A stretch of 64,000 bases of DNA from Secundilactobacillus mixtipabuli (GTDB taxonomy: Bacteria; Bacillota; Bacilli; Lactobacillales; Lactobacillaceae). The DNA lies in NCBI RefSeq assembly GCF_002217925.1, contig NZ_BCMF01000011.1, positions 29,482 through 93,481 of the forward strand, in the 5' to 3' direction. The position numbers were made by a program, and so were the translations under genes. Positions 1-6,522 of the stretch are shown piece after piece. Under the pieces are notes generated by a model. It ran no database searches and was not told the DNA's origin. It saw only the letters and a list, made by a program, of their open reading frames with translations. The number at the start of each line of letters is the position of its first letter. Positions within the stretch are counted from its first letter, which is position 1.

Positions 1-2
1 AT

Positions 3-140
3 CAGACTGTCGAGGGCATTGTGATTGGCTACGAACAGGCCTTGGTGTATTTACAGGGCGACAGCGGCCTGATGACGCTTCGGTTTGCTCATATTCGCCA
101 CGTTACGTTAAAGAAAGCAGAGAAGTGGTGGTCGGCATGA
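3..140 (+). CDS. YolD-like protein, C-terminal part only
   Basis: The window opens inside a reading frame of about 45 codons that runs without a stop to TGA at 138-140 and ends in the residues KKAEKWWSA. Its stop overlaps the start of the polymerase gene (ATGA at 137-140). Small YolD-like proteins are commonly encoded just upstream of UmuC/DinB-type polymerases in Firmicutes, and the residues seen (IVIGYEQALVYL, FAHIRHVTL) suit the C-terminal beta-rich part of that family. The N-terminus is outside the window, so the assignment rests on context and this fragment. Confidence 0.6.
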   Translation, partial: QTVEGIVIGYEQALVYLQGDSGLMTLRFAHIRHVTLKKAEKWWSA

Positions 141-1429
141 GCGATCCACTATCAGATCCCAGCCGGCTGCCGGTACACGATATCATGTGTATTGATTGTA
201 AGTCGTTCTACGCGTCGACGGAGGCCATTAAGCGGGCGGAATACCCGACTTCGGCAAAAATTGCGGTGCTGTCCAGAGAAGAATCCAGTGGCGGGCTGAT
301 TTTGGCAGCGAGTCCTTACAGTAAGCAGAATTATGGTGTAAAGCTGGGGACACGGCGCTTTGAACTACGTGATGATATGGACTTGAAGCTGGTAGAGCCG
401 CACATGAAGGATTACATCAAGCTCAATTACCGGATCAACCAGATATACCGTCAGTTTACGGATGATGCGCACTGGTTTCCGTATTCGATTGATGAGTCCT
501 TTATCGACGTCAGCGGCAGTCACCAGCTGTTTGGCAATAATCAGCAAATTGCCCGGCAGATTCAAAAACGGGTGTTTGATCAGACTGGCATTATCACCAC
601 GGTGGGCATCGGCCAGAATCCGTTATTGGCAAAATTAGCTTTAGATAACGCGGCTAAGGAGCAGGCACCTTGGATCGCCGAATGGACGTATGACCAGGTA
701 CCGCAGACTATTTGGCAGATCCCCAAAATAACGGCTATGTGGGGTATTGGTCATCGAACGGCTAAAAGTTTGGCTTTGATGGGGATATACTCAGTGGCTG
801 ATCTGGCTCACGCTGAATTAAAACAGCTCAAAAAACACTTTGGTGTGCTGGGTGAACAGCTGTATTACGACGCGTGGGGCATCGATTATTCAACCTTAAC
901 TAAACGCTATGTACCGCGAGCTGCCAGTAAAGGTTACGGCAATTCACAAATTCTGATGCGGGACTATATTAAGCCTGTTGATTTGCAAGTCGTACTAGAA
1001 GAGGTCACTGACCAAGTGGCGACGCGGTTGCGAAATAACCACGTCGTTACTGAGCTAATCAGTTTGCATATTGGCTTTGCGGATGTAGATAAAAGCAACC
1101 GCACTCATTTTTCAGCACAAATGCACGTAGAAGCGACCAACGACACGAAACAGCTGACCTCAGCGATTTGGTATTTACTCAGTACCAAGTGGGATGGCAG
1201 TCCCGTGCGACAAGTTGGCGTTAGATGTGCCAAAATCTCTACTCAGCGGATGACGCAGTTTTCACTATTTGAAGATCCGGAGGTTACCCTGCACCGTCAG
1301 CAGTTATCAATCACCATTGACCGCATCCGCAAACGGTTTGGCTACAAGGCACTGGTGCGGGCCTCGTCTTTGACACCTGGTGGAACTGCAATTGAACGTT
1401 CTGGCTTGGTGGGCGGCCACCATGCCTAA
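137..1429 (+). CDS. Y-family DNA polymerase (UmuC/DinB-like translesion polymerase)
   Basis: A 430-residue Y-family polymerase, which copies past DNA lesions. The catalytic palm motifs are visible: CIDCKSFYAS with Asp20 near the N-terminus and SIDESFIDVSG with Asp119-Glu120. The middle has the helix-hairpin-helix region (ITAMWGIGHRTAKSLALMGI) and the C-terminal part fits the little-finger domain. I place the start at ATG 137 rather than the upstream GTG at 125, because the ATGA overlap with the preceding YolD-like frame implies translational coupling. Chromosomal YolD-UmuC pairs in lactobacilli are usually part of the damage response, but no LexA-type operator can be seen because the promoter lies outside the window. 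Length and motifs look intact. Confidence 0.88.
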   Translation: MSDPLSDPSRLPVHDIMCIDCKSFYASTEAIKRAEYPTSAKIAVLSREESSGGLILAASPYSKQNYGVKLGTRRFELRDDMDLKLVEPHMKDYIKLNYRINQIYRQFTDDAHWFPYSIDESFIDVSGSHQLFGNNQQIARQIQKRVFDQTGIITTVGIGQNPLLAKLALDNAAKEQAPWIAEWTYDQVPQTIWQIPKITAMWGIGHRTAKSLALMGIYSVADLAHAELKQLKKHFGVLGEQLYYDAWGIDYSTLTKRYVPRAASKGYGNSQILMRDYIKPVDLQVVLEEVTDQVATRLRNNHVVTELISLHIGFADVDKSNRTHFSAQMHVEATNDTKQLTSAIWYLLSTKWDGSPVRQVGVRCAKISTQRMTQFSLFEDPEVTLHRQQLSITIDRIRKRFGYKALVRASSLTPGGTAIERSGLVGGHHA

Positions 1430-1455
1430 TATATAGGAAGATTTAGATATAGCAT

Positions 1456-1474
1456 GGCTGAATGACAGCCTTAT
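1456..1474 (+). terminator. weak hairpin after the polymerase gene
   Basis: GGCTG and CAGCC (1456-1460 and 1466-1470) can form a 5-bp stem with a 5-nt loop followed by TTATT. It is short and lacks a true T-tract, so it is at best a weak terminator. Confidence 0.25.
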
Positions 1475-1514
1475 TGCCAGCGACGATGCCCTAGGGTTCG
1501 CAAAAAGTTTGGGG

Positions 1515-1520
1515 TATAAT
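1515..1520 (+). promoter_or_regulatory. possible -10 box of the EamA gene
   Basis: A TATAAT hexamer sits 54 bp before the exporter start. No good -35 hexamer lies 16-18 bp upstream, so the call is tentative. Confidence 0.35.
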
Positions 1521-1573
1521 TATTAAGTACGTGAATTGGAAGAATAATATCAGATTGTAGGGCTGGCAAACAG

Positions 1574-2485
1574 ATGAAAGAAGTAAACAAACGGTCGTTA
1601 ATTCTTGGAAGTATGGCTGCATTGGGTAGTGAAGGACTGTATGGGTTGAGCTATATTTTTACAAAACAAGCGACAAATCAGGCGAGTGTGTTAGCTTTGC
1701 TGGGGTGGCGCTTTGTGATTGCCTTTGTGGTGATGAGCGGATTGATACTGGCTGGTTTCGTGCATATTGATTTGCGGGGTAAGGCGGTAAAACCACTTTT
1801 ATTAGTCAGCCTATTTAACCCCGTGCTATATTTTGTTGGTGAAACGGTTGGCATCAGTCATACAACTGCTTCGGAAAGTGGTGTCTTCTTAGCTTGCATC
1901 CCGGTGGCAAGCTTACTGGCATCAACTTTGATTTTACATAGGCGTCCGAGCCGCCAACAAGTGATCGGCATTTTGATGACGTTGGTCGGTGTCATCATCA
2001 CGGTGGTGGCTGTCGGAACGCAGACCAGCCTGTCAGTAGTGGGATATTTGTCCCTCTTACTGGCCGTTGGTACATACGCACTTTACAGTGTGTTTGTGGA
2101 GAAAGCCACGGACTATACGGGGATTGAAATTACCTATTTAATGTTAGTAGCGGGTGTGGTTGTCTTTAGTGCATTAGCCATTGGTGAAGCCGCGGGTCAA
2201 GGCAACATTGGTACTTTACTGCGTTTGCCGGTGGTCAATATGAAGTTCTTGGCGGCAGTATTATACCAAGGTATTGGCAGCTCAGTGGTCGCACTGTTCT
2301 TAGCCAATTTTGCGATTTCAAAAATTGGGGTCAATCAGACGTCATCGTTCATTGGTATTTCAACGGTTGTTTCAATCGTTGCGGGGATGGTTATTCTGGG
2401 TGAACAGTTCAATGGCTATCAATTTTTAGGCGCCACTATTATTATTTTGGGTGTTTACGTGGCGAATATGACATTCGATTTGTGA
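1574..2485 (+). CDS. EamA/DMT-family transporter
   Basis: A 303-residue integral membrane protein with about ten hydrophobic segments arranged as two EamA repeats, the usual size and form of drug/metabolite transporters (RhaT/YdcZ-like exporters). The first repeat starts with GLSYIFTKQATNQASVLALLGWRF and the second half ends with VVSIVAGMVILGEQFNGYQFLGATIIILGVYV, both typical of the family. The substrate cannot be read from the sequence; relatives export amino acids, amines or other metabolites. The ATG at 1574 has only a weak ribosome site (GTAGGG about 12 nt upstream). It stands alone, between the polymerase and the toxin-antitoxin locus, so context gives no further hint. Confidence 0.8.
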   Translation: MKEVNKRSLILGSMAALGSEGLYGLSYIFTKQATNQASVLALLGWRFVIAFVVMSGLILAGFVHIDLRGKAVKPLLLVSLFNPVLYFVGETVGISHTTASESGVFLACIPVASLLASTLILHRRPSRQQVIGILMTLVGVIITVVAVGTQTSLSVVGYLSLLLAVGTYALYSVFVEKATDYTGIEITYLMLVAGVVVFSALAIGEAAGQGNIGTLLRLPVVNMKFLAAVLYQGIGSSVVALFLANFAISKIGVNQTSSFIGISTVVSIVAGMVILGEQFNGYQFLGATIIILGVYVANMTFDL

Positions 2486-2614
2486 AAAATTCGATCGTGA
2501 TTTTTGGGTGACGGTTATGGTAAGGATAAGCACTAAAGTAGGTAGTAATCTTCAATTGTTGGGATTGGTTAAAGCTAAACAGTCAGTGGATGGTACAAGT
2601 TGAGTTATGCTTGC

Positions 2615-2642
2615 TTGCTATAGCGGAGAAAGATGATATAAT
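2615..2642 (+). promoter_or_regulatory. promoter of the antitoxin RNA
   Basis: TTGCTA (2615-2620), a 16-bp spacer and TATAAT (2637-2642) preceded by TG one base upstream, i.e. an extended -10. Transcription would start near 2649, just before the direct repeat shared with the toxin message. Confidence 0.75.
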
Positions 2643-2653
2643 AATAGGTGTAA

Positions 2654-2675
2654 AAAGCTGAACAACGTGTACACC
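2654..2675 (+). repeat. direct repeat a of the toxin-antitoxin locus
   Basis: 22-bp copy beginning AAAGCTGAACAAC, matching 2828-2849 except for two positions (GTGTA here, ATGTT there). In par-type loci such repeats are the contact sites between antitoxin RNA and toxin message. Confidence 0.75.
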
Positions 2676-2676
2676 A

Positions 2677-2713
2677 ATAGCCTTAGCAGTTGCACCTGCT
2701 AAGGCTATTTTTT
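2677..2713 (+). terminator. shared bidirectional terminator of toxin and antitoxin RNAs
   Basis: A perfect 13-bp stem (ATAGCCTTAGCAG at 2677-2689 with its complement at 2696-2708), a 6-nt loop and a T-run on the + strand. It ends the antitoxin RNA and lies at the 3' end of the convergent toxin transcript. Confidence 0.8.
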
Positions 2714-2752
2714 ACGCTAAAAAGCGGGTGGGTTAGCTTGTTGCCTAAAGCT

Positions 2753-2842
2753 TTACTTGTGGTGTCTACGATCTAACCAATCCGCAAACCAAATAGAAAT
2801 GATTGAAACCACAAGGGGTGCTACTAGAAAGCTGAACAACAT
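2753..2842 (-). CDS. Fst-like type I toxin, 29 residues
   Basis: A tiny membrane peptide. It starts with MLFSFLVAPLVV, has one hydrophobic helix containing the Ala-Pro pair typical of Fst/Ldr-type toxins, then WFADWLDRR and a charged tail HHK. This fits the Fst family pattern (hydrophobic-AP-hydrophobic, then W-L-D-x-R). The ATG at 2842 has a strong GGGAGGTG ribosome site ending 4 nt upstream. Such peptides insert into the membrane and arrest growth when not held down by the antisense RNA, which is encoded at 2649-2713 on the other strand. The ORF is too short for ordinary gene calling. It was recognised from the peptide pattern together with the paired RNA architecture. Confidence 0.8.
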   Translation of the reverse strand: MLFSFLVAPLVVSIISIWFADWLDRRHHK

Positions 2843-2849
2843 GTTCACC
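2828..2849 (-). repeat. direct repeat b covering the toxin start codon
   Basis: Second copy of the motif at 2654-2675. It overlaps the toxin start codon and abuts its ribosome site, so an RNA carrying copy a could pair here and block initiation. Confidence 0.75.
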
Positions 2850-2857
2850 TCCCAACA

Positions 2858-2892
2858 GTTGCTGTGTAGGGTAGGCAACATTTAAAATTGTA
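2858..2892 (-). promoter_or_regulatory. toxin promoter and 5' hairpin
   Basis: Read on the minus strand, TG-A-TACAAT (TACAAT at 2887-2892) is an extended -10 box; no clear -35 is seen. The start would lie near 2880, so the message begins with a GTTGC...GCAAC hairpin (2858-2879) just before the ribosome site. In Fst-type messages a 5' stem protects the RNA and delays translation. Confidence 0.5.
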
Positions 2893-3004
2893 TCATGCGA
2901 AGCCTGGTTTACCTACAATTTATAAGGGTTTTGCGAAAGTGGGACATTATCGAAAAGTGTCCTAAACCGCGGCAAAACATCTAACAAATTTTAATCAGCA
3001 AAAA

Positions 3005-3037
3005 TACCACGCCTCATGATATAATCAAGACGTGGTA
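3005..3037 (+). promoter_or_regulatory. promoter enclosed by a 7-bp inverted repeat
   Basis: TATAAT at 3020-3025 preceded by TG one base upstream (extended -10), flanked by TACCACG (3005-3011) and CGTGGTA (3031-3037). The perfect inverted repeat around a -10 box could be an operator. The -35 region is poor. Confidence 0.5.
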
Positions 3038-3126
3038 GAAGTAGCACAGTGACTTCTCCGAGTTGTGACTAACTAAATAGCAACACTAAAAAGTCGCCAA
3101 ACCCGTCAAAGTTTTGGGCGGCTTTT
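3032..3126 (+). ncRNA. putative small RNA upstream of the AraC gene
   Basis: An extended -10 promoter at 3017-3025 and a strong terminator at 3087-3126 delimit about 95 nt with no ORF. The RNA would contain an AGAAGT...ACTTCT hairpin (about 3038-3056). It lies close to the toxin-antitoxin locus and ends just before the 3' end of the AraC gene on the opposite strand. Whether it is a functional RNA, an antisense regulator or a relic is unknown. Confidence 0.4.
3087..3126. terminator. bidirectional terminator
   Basis: AAAAGTCGCCAAAC and GTTTTGGGCGGCTTTTT form a GC-rich stem with A- and T-runs on both sides. It can end the small RNA on the + strand and the AraC gene on the - strand (stop codon at 3150). 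Confidence 0.75.
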
Positions 3127-3149
3127 TAATGTCTTTAGAAATTTCGACG

Positions 3150-4340
3150 CTAATGTCCCGATCCGCTCCCACGATCAACACTCGGCGTTACCTGCCAAAC
3201 TTTTCGATAGTTTCGTGTAAAACTGACTGTATCGTGGTAACCAGCTTTAATGGCGATTTGTGCAAAAGTCAGCTTTGAGGCTAGAACGAGTGGGCGAGCT
3301 AATTCACAGCGGAAGAGGTTGAGTAGGGGTTTAAACGTTAAGCCAAAATGCTCTTTTAACCGGTCGGTAATCGTATCAACTGAAAAGTTCAACGTTTGAG
3401 CCACTTGTTCAACTGTTAAGGGTTCATAACAGTGTTCCAGCAGATAAACGCCGATCACCCAGCCGTCACTGAGGCCCACAAGTTGCTGATGGATGCTGAG
3501 TTGCATACGATATTCTTCCGGTGACAGTCGATGTGCTTTTTTAAACTGGTAGTAGAAGGTGCCAACTGAATGATACCCGCAGATGTTGGCAATCTGGCGA
3601 ATGGTGAGCGCTGAAAACTCTAATAAGGCCGTGGCGTTTCTGATCCTGACTTGATTGAGTAATTGGTCAAATGAAAAACCCGTAATCCGCAGCAGTTCTT
3701 CTTGAATGGTACTTTCATCTTCACTAAAGACTTTCGCAACTTCTGCCACAGTAACTGCTGACTGATGATGAAACTGCAAGTATTTTAACCACTGCCAAGC
3801 GGGCTCCATATTCTGTTTTGGGAGGGGGACTTTGGTTCCCGTTTGAAACAAATACATGACATATGAAACTAAGGATAAGTTCAGACTTGATGATCCGCCA
3901 AACGGTAATTGTTTTTGACGAATAACTTCTTGGCAAAACTGCGTTAGAAAAGCCTGTTCAGTGGTGTTGACCCGTACGATTGGGTAGAATCGATCAGTGG
4001 TTTTAAGGGCCTTTGAATACTGTACTTCATCCGTTGAAGAAAGTAGGAGCAGTCCCAAAGACAAACGAATTCGAAAAAGCGTCACCGATTGATTGTCAGA
4101 TAGCTTTAACTGCTGCATTTGATAGGGCATGAGCTGGATGATTTCCCCAGCAGACAGGTTGATGGGTTGCCGGTTTAATTCCAGGGTTATTTGACCATCA
4201 GTAATCACGAGAAACTCCGCTTCATCTGAAAAATGAGCTGGCTGAGTTTTTTTCAAGTGCTGATGAACAATTGTCAGTGCTTGCGGCTGATACTGACCCG
4301 ATAAATAATTAGTACTGACATACGGAAAATTCTGATTCAT
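3150..4340 (-). CDS. AraC-family regulator with two HTH modules
   Basis: A transcription regulator of about 396 residues. The N-terminal third looks like a cupin-type ligand domain (AEFLVITDGQITLELNRQPINLSAGEIIQLMPYQ). It is followed by a complete AraC DNA-binding module (VAEVAKVFSEDESTIQEELL...IRQIANICGYHSVGTFYYQFKKAHRLSPEEYR), and then by a second one at the C-terminus (VEQVAQTLNFSVDTITDRLKEHFG...FAQIAIKAGYHDTVSFTRNYRKVWQVTPS). Most AraC proteins have one. I set the start at ATG 4340, because a GGGGTGA ribosome site lies 6 nt upstream and would fall inside the longer frame that starts at 4358. It is divergent from the epimerase-like gene at 4456 with an inverted repeat between them, so local control of 4456-6254 is likely. 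Confidence 0.85.
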   Translation of the reverse strand: MNQNFPYVSTNYLSGQYQPQALTIVHQHLKKTQPAHFSDEAEFLVITDGQITLELNRQPINLSAGEIIQLMPYQMQQLKLSDNQSVTLFRIRLSLGLLLLSSTDEVQYSKALKTTDRFYPIVRVNTTEQAFLTQFCQEVIRQKQLPFGGSSSLNLSLVSYVMYLFQTGTKVPLPKQNMEPAWQWLKYLQFHHQSAVTVAEVAKVFSEDESTIQEELLRITGFSFDQLLNQVRIRNATALLEFSALTIRQIANICGYHSVGTFYYQFKKAHRLSPEEYRMQLSIHQQLVGLSDGWVIGVYLLEHCYEPLTVEQVAQTLNFSVDTITDRLKEHFGLTFKPLLNLFRCELARPLVLASKLTFAQIAIKAGYHDTVSFTRNYRKVWQVTPSVDRGSGSGH

Positions 4341-4361
4341 GCAATCACCCCACAACATTTG

Positions 4362-4393
4362 AACACTTAACCGATTTTTGTTACTTAAGTGTT
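4362..4393. promoter_or_regulatory. inverted-repeat operator between AraC gene and epimerase gene
   Basis: AACACTTAA (4362-4370) and TTAAGTGTT (4385-4393) form a perfect 9-bp inverted repeat with a 14-bp gap. It sits just upstream of a likely -10 (TATACT 4406-4411, or TATTAT 4403-4408) for the rightward gene and 22 bp from the AraC start codon, so it is a candidate binding site for that regulator. Confidence 0.55.
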
Positions 4394-4455
4394 ATTGGAA
4401 TCTATTATACTGGTTGTGAATTAATTATCAAGCAACCTAGAAGAGAGGGATTTCA

Positions 4456-5436
4456 ATGTCGAAAGTGTTTGTTTTAGGTGGTACCGGTTTTTTAGGCTAT
4501 TACACCATCAAGGAGCTGTTGTCACGCGATTATCAAGTCAAAACCATGGCGTTGCCACCATTGCCGGAAGCTGATTTACTCCCTGACGAAGTCGAACTGA
4601 CTCTTGGCGATATGAACGAACTTAGTGATTCACAAGTCGTTGACTTATTAGCCGATTGCGATGGCTTTATGTATGCCGCAGGCGCGGATGAGCGTGCGGT
4701 TCCAGATAAGCCGGCCTTGAGTTTTTACTATCAAGCTAACGTTCTCCCGACTCAGCGATTTGCGCGATTAGCACGGCAAGCCGGGGTCAGCCATTTTGTG
4801 TTATTCGGTTCATATAATAGTGAGTTTGCGATTAAGCTGGCAGCAAAATACCCAGACTATCAAGAACAGCCTTACGTTAATACCCGGCTGCTGCAAGAAC
4901 AAGTGGCCTTTGCGGAAGGTGAAGGTGGCATGACCGTGACCTCGCTGCGATTGCCCTATATTTTTGGGACTATGCCAGGCCGAATGCCATTATGGAAAAT
5001 GTTTGTTGATATGATCCGTGATCAGCCCGTCTATCCCGCTTTAAGGGGGGCAACCTCGTCTGTGACCGTTGAGCAAGTCGGGGAAGCCGCCGTTGGTGCG
5101 TTGGAAAATGGTCGCCATCGACAAACTTTTGCGATTAATAGTTACAACCTCAGCTATCAGGAATTCTATACGATGATTGTGGCGGCCTTAGGTCAGACCG
5201 GTAAAACGCAAGTACCCGTGATTTCATTTGACCAAATAAAGCCACAACTGGAAGTAGCTCAGGCTGAAGTTGAACAGGCCGGTAAAGAACACGGGATTAA
5301 CCTGTTGCTGTCGCAACAATTACAAGAGGAGCAGTTATGCTCTGATCCGGCAGAGACGCAAGCATTCCTAGGCATTAAGCCTCATGATGTGCCTGCTTCG
5401 ATCCGCGAAACGCTGGCTAAATGTGTTAACGGCTAG
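4456..5436 (+). CDS. NAD(P)-dependent epimerase/dehydratase-like oxidoreductase (atypical SDR)
   Basis: A 326-residue extended or atypical short-chain dehydrogenase. The N-terminal nucleotide-binding motif is GGTGFLGYYT (residues 8-17), with DMNE after strand 3 and YAAGADERAV in the active-site region. The body includes LFGSYNSEF and LRLPYIFGTMPGRMPLWKMF, which resemble NAD-dependent epimerases/dehydratases. A catalytic YxxxK is not obvious, so it may act as a reductase or be regulatory, as in NmrA-like proteins. The start has a good AGAGAGGG ribosome site. It faces the AraC regulator and is followed after 83 bp by an SDR dehydrogenase, so the two probably form one metabolic unit of unknown substrate. 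Confidence 0.75.
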   Translation: MSKVFVLGGTGFLGYYTIKELLSRDYQVKTMALPPLPEADLLPDEVELTLGDMNELSDSQVVDLLADCDGFMYAAGADERAVPDKPALSFYYQANVLPTQRFARLARQAGVSHFVLFGSYNSEFAIKLAAKYPDYQEQPYVNTRLLQEQVAFAEGEGGMTVTSLRLPYIFGTMPGRMPLWKMFVDMIRDQPVYPALRGATSSVTVEQVGEAAVGALENGRHRQTFAINSYNLSYQEFYTMIVAALGQTGKTQVPVISFDQIKPQLEVAQAEVEQAGKEHGINLLLSQQLQEEQLCSDPAETQAFLGIKPHDVPASIRETLAKCVNG

Positions 5437-5487
5437 TGACGAATAGGGGCAGGGACCTGCCATCTGGAAAATTATTGTTAAATAAAT

Positions 5488-5501
5488 AGAAAGCGCTTAC
5501 A
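5488..5501 (+). promoter_or_regulatory. cre-like CcpA site
   Basis: AGAAAGCGCTTACA matches the cre consensus (TGNAAGCGNTTNCA) except at the first base. It lies 18 bp before the SDR start and directly upstream of its AAAGGAG ribosome site, a position where bound CcpA would block transcription. Carbon catabolite repression of the SDR gene is therefore likely. Confidence 0.7.
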
Positions 5502-5519
5502 GCAAAGGAGATCATTGTC

Positions 5520-6254
5520 ATGAATAAATTAACCGGCAAAGTAGCCATCATCACAGGTGGTTCACAAGGTATGGGCGCCTCGCACGCTAAATTGTTTGTT
5601 AGCGAGGGCGCTAAAGTGGTCATCACGGATATTAATGAAGCAGCTGGGACCAAATTAGCGGCTGAATTGGGAGACAATGCCATCTTTGTTAAGCAAGACG
5701 TTGCCAGTGAAGCCGACTGGCAAACGGTGATTAAAGAGACAATTGCTCATTTTGGCCAATTGGATATTCTAGTTAATAATGCCGGCATCACGTATGCCAA
5801 ATCACTGTTTGACGTCACCACGGATGAATACCTGAAAATTTTCAATATTAATCAATTAAGCGTCTTTTTGGGCATGAAGTACGCTGCCGCTGAAATGAAA
5901 AAAGCGGATTCTGGCAGCATCGTGAATATTTCTTCTATCAATGGCTTAGTCGGCGGGGCCATTGGGTACACCGACACGAAGTTTGCTGTCCGCGGGATGA
6001 CCAAGGCTGCAGCACTGGAGCTGGCCCACTATCATATCCGGGTCAACTCTGTTCATCCAGGCGTGATCTCAACACCGATGATTCATCAGGGCGATACGGA
6101 TGAAGCAGTCAAACAATTTGCAAAAATGATTCCGCTGCAACGAATTGCTGAACCAGAAGAGGTTTCTAAGATGGTACTGTTCTTGGCGTCAGATGATTCG
6201 AGCTATTCGACGGGTGCAGAATTCACGGTTGATGGGGGATTAACGGCACAGTAA
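5520..6254 (+). CDS. short-chain dehydrogenase/reductase
   Basis: A classical 244-residue SDR. It has the cofactor motif GGSQGMG (residues 14-20), NNAG (about 87-90), the serine of the NISSING segment and YTDTK (Tyr-x-x-x-Lys) as catalytic pair, then HPGVISTPM and a C-terminus VDGGLTAQ that closely resembles the VDGGYTAQ end of the R-specific alcohol dehydrogenase of Lactobacillus brevis. A carbonyl or secondary-alcohol substrate is therefore likely; the exact one is unknown. An Asp (ITDINEA) after the second strand suggests NAD(H) rather than NADP(H). The start ATG has an AAAGGAG ribosome site 9 nt upstream, and a cre site lies just before it. Confidence 0.88.
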   Translation: MNKLTGKVAIITGGSQGMGASHAKLFVSEGAKVVITDINEAAGTKLAAELGDNAIFVKQDVASEADWQTVIKETIAHFGQLDILVNNAGITYAKSLFDVTTDEYLKIFNINQLSVFLGMKYAAAEMKKADSGSIVNISSINGLVGGAIGYTDTKFAVRGMTKAAALELAHYHIRVNSVHPGVISTPMIHQGDTDEAVKQFAKMIPLQRIAEPEEVSKMVLFLASDDSSYSTGAEFTVDGGLTAQ

Positions 6255-6337
6255 TTGCTATTAGAAAACCGAATTGAATTAAGTCTGTGCAAGGTGGTAC
6301 GAATTAAGTTGTGGTCGCTTTCTGTGACTGAGAAAAA

Positions 6338-6409
6338 TGATATAATAAATGTAAAAAGTTGAACAACATGAACGAGCCTTAGCAGCTGCCACCGCTAAGG
6401 CTCTTTTTT
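6338..6409 (+). ncRNA. orphan copy of the type I antitoxin RNA
   Basis: This stretch repeats the antitoxin unit at 2634-2713: extended -10 TGATATAAT (6338-6346), GTAAAAAGTTGAACAACATG (6351-6370) as repeat motif, a perfect 10-bp terminator stem (GAGCCTTAGC at 6374-6383 with GCTAAGGCTC at 6394-6403), a T-run and the shared tail TTTACGCTAAAAAGCGGGTG. No toxin ORF follows; the next sequence is the terminator at 6453-6497. It is either a decayed locus or a stand-alone antitoxin that could act on the toxin message at 2753-2842. Confidence 0.6.
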
Positions 6410-6452
6410 ACGCTAAAAAGCGGGTGGGTTTCACCAATCGGTATAACATAAA

Positions 6453-6497
6453 AAGCAGCACAGTAATTTCCCAACTGAGAAAATTGCTGTGCTGCTT
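6453..6497. terminator. bidirectional terminator between SDR and alcohol dehydrogenase genes
   Basis: A 17-bp stem (AAGCAGCACAGTAATTT at 6453-6469 with 6481-6497, one wobble pair) flanked by A- and T-runs. It can end the convergent gene at 6523-7623 and also transcription from the left. Confidence 0.85.
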
Positions 6498-6522
6498 TAT
6501 TTGGAACTTATAGTTCAAACGT

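Larger units (their letters stand above)
2649..2713 (+). ncRNA. antitoxin RNA of a type I (Fst/par-like) toxin-antitoxin system
   Basis: A short untranslated transcript of about 65 nt is predicted between the promoter at 2615-2642 and the terminator at 2677-2713. It contains the motif at 2654-2675 that is nearly repeated at 2828-2849, the complement of the toxin message around its start codon. This matches the known layout of the pAD1 par locus, in which a small RNA II and the toxin message are transcribed towards each other, share a terminator and interact through direct repeats. Pairing would cover the toxin start region and block translation. The RNA itself is inferred. Confidence 0.7.
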
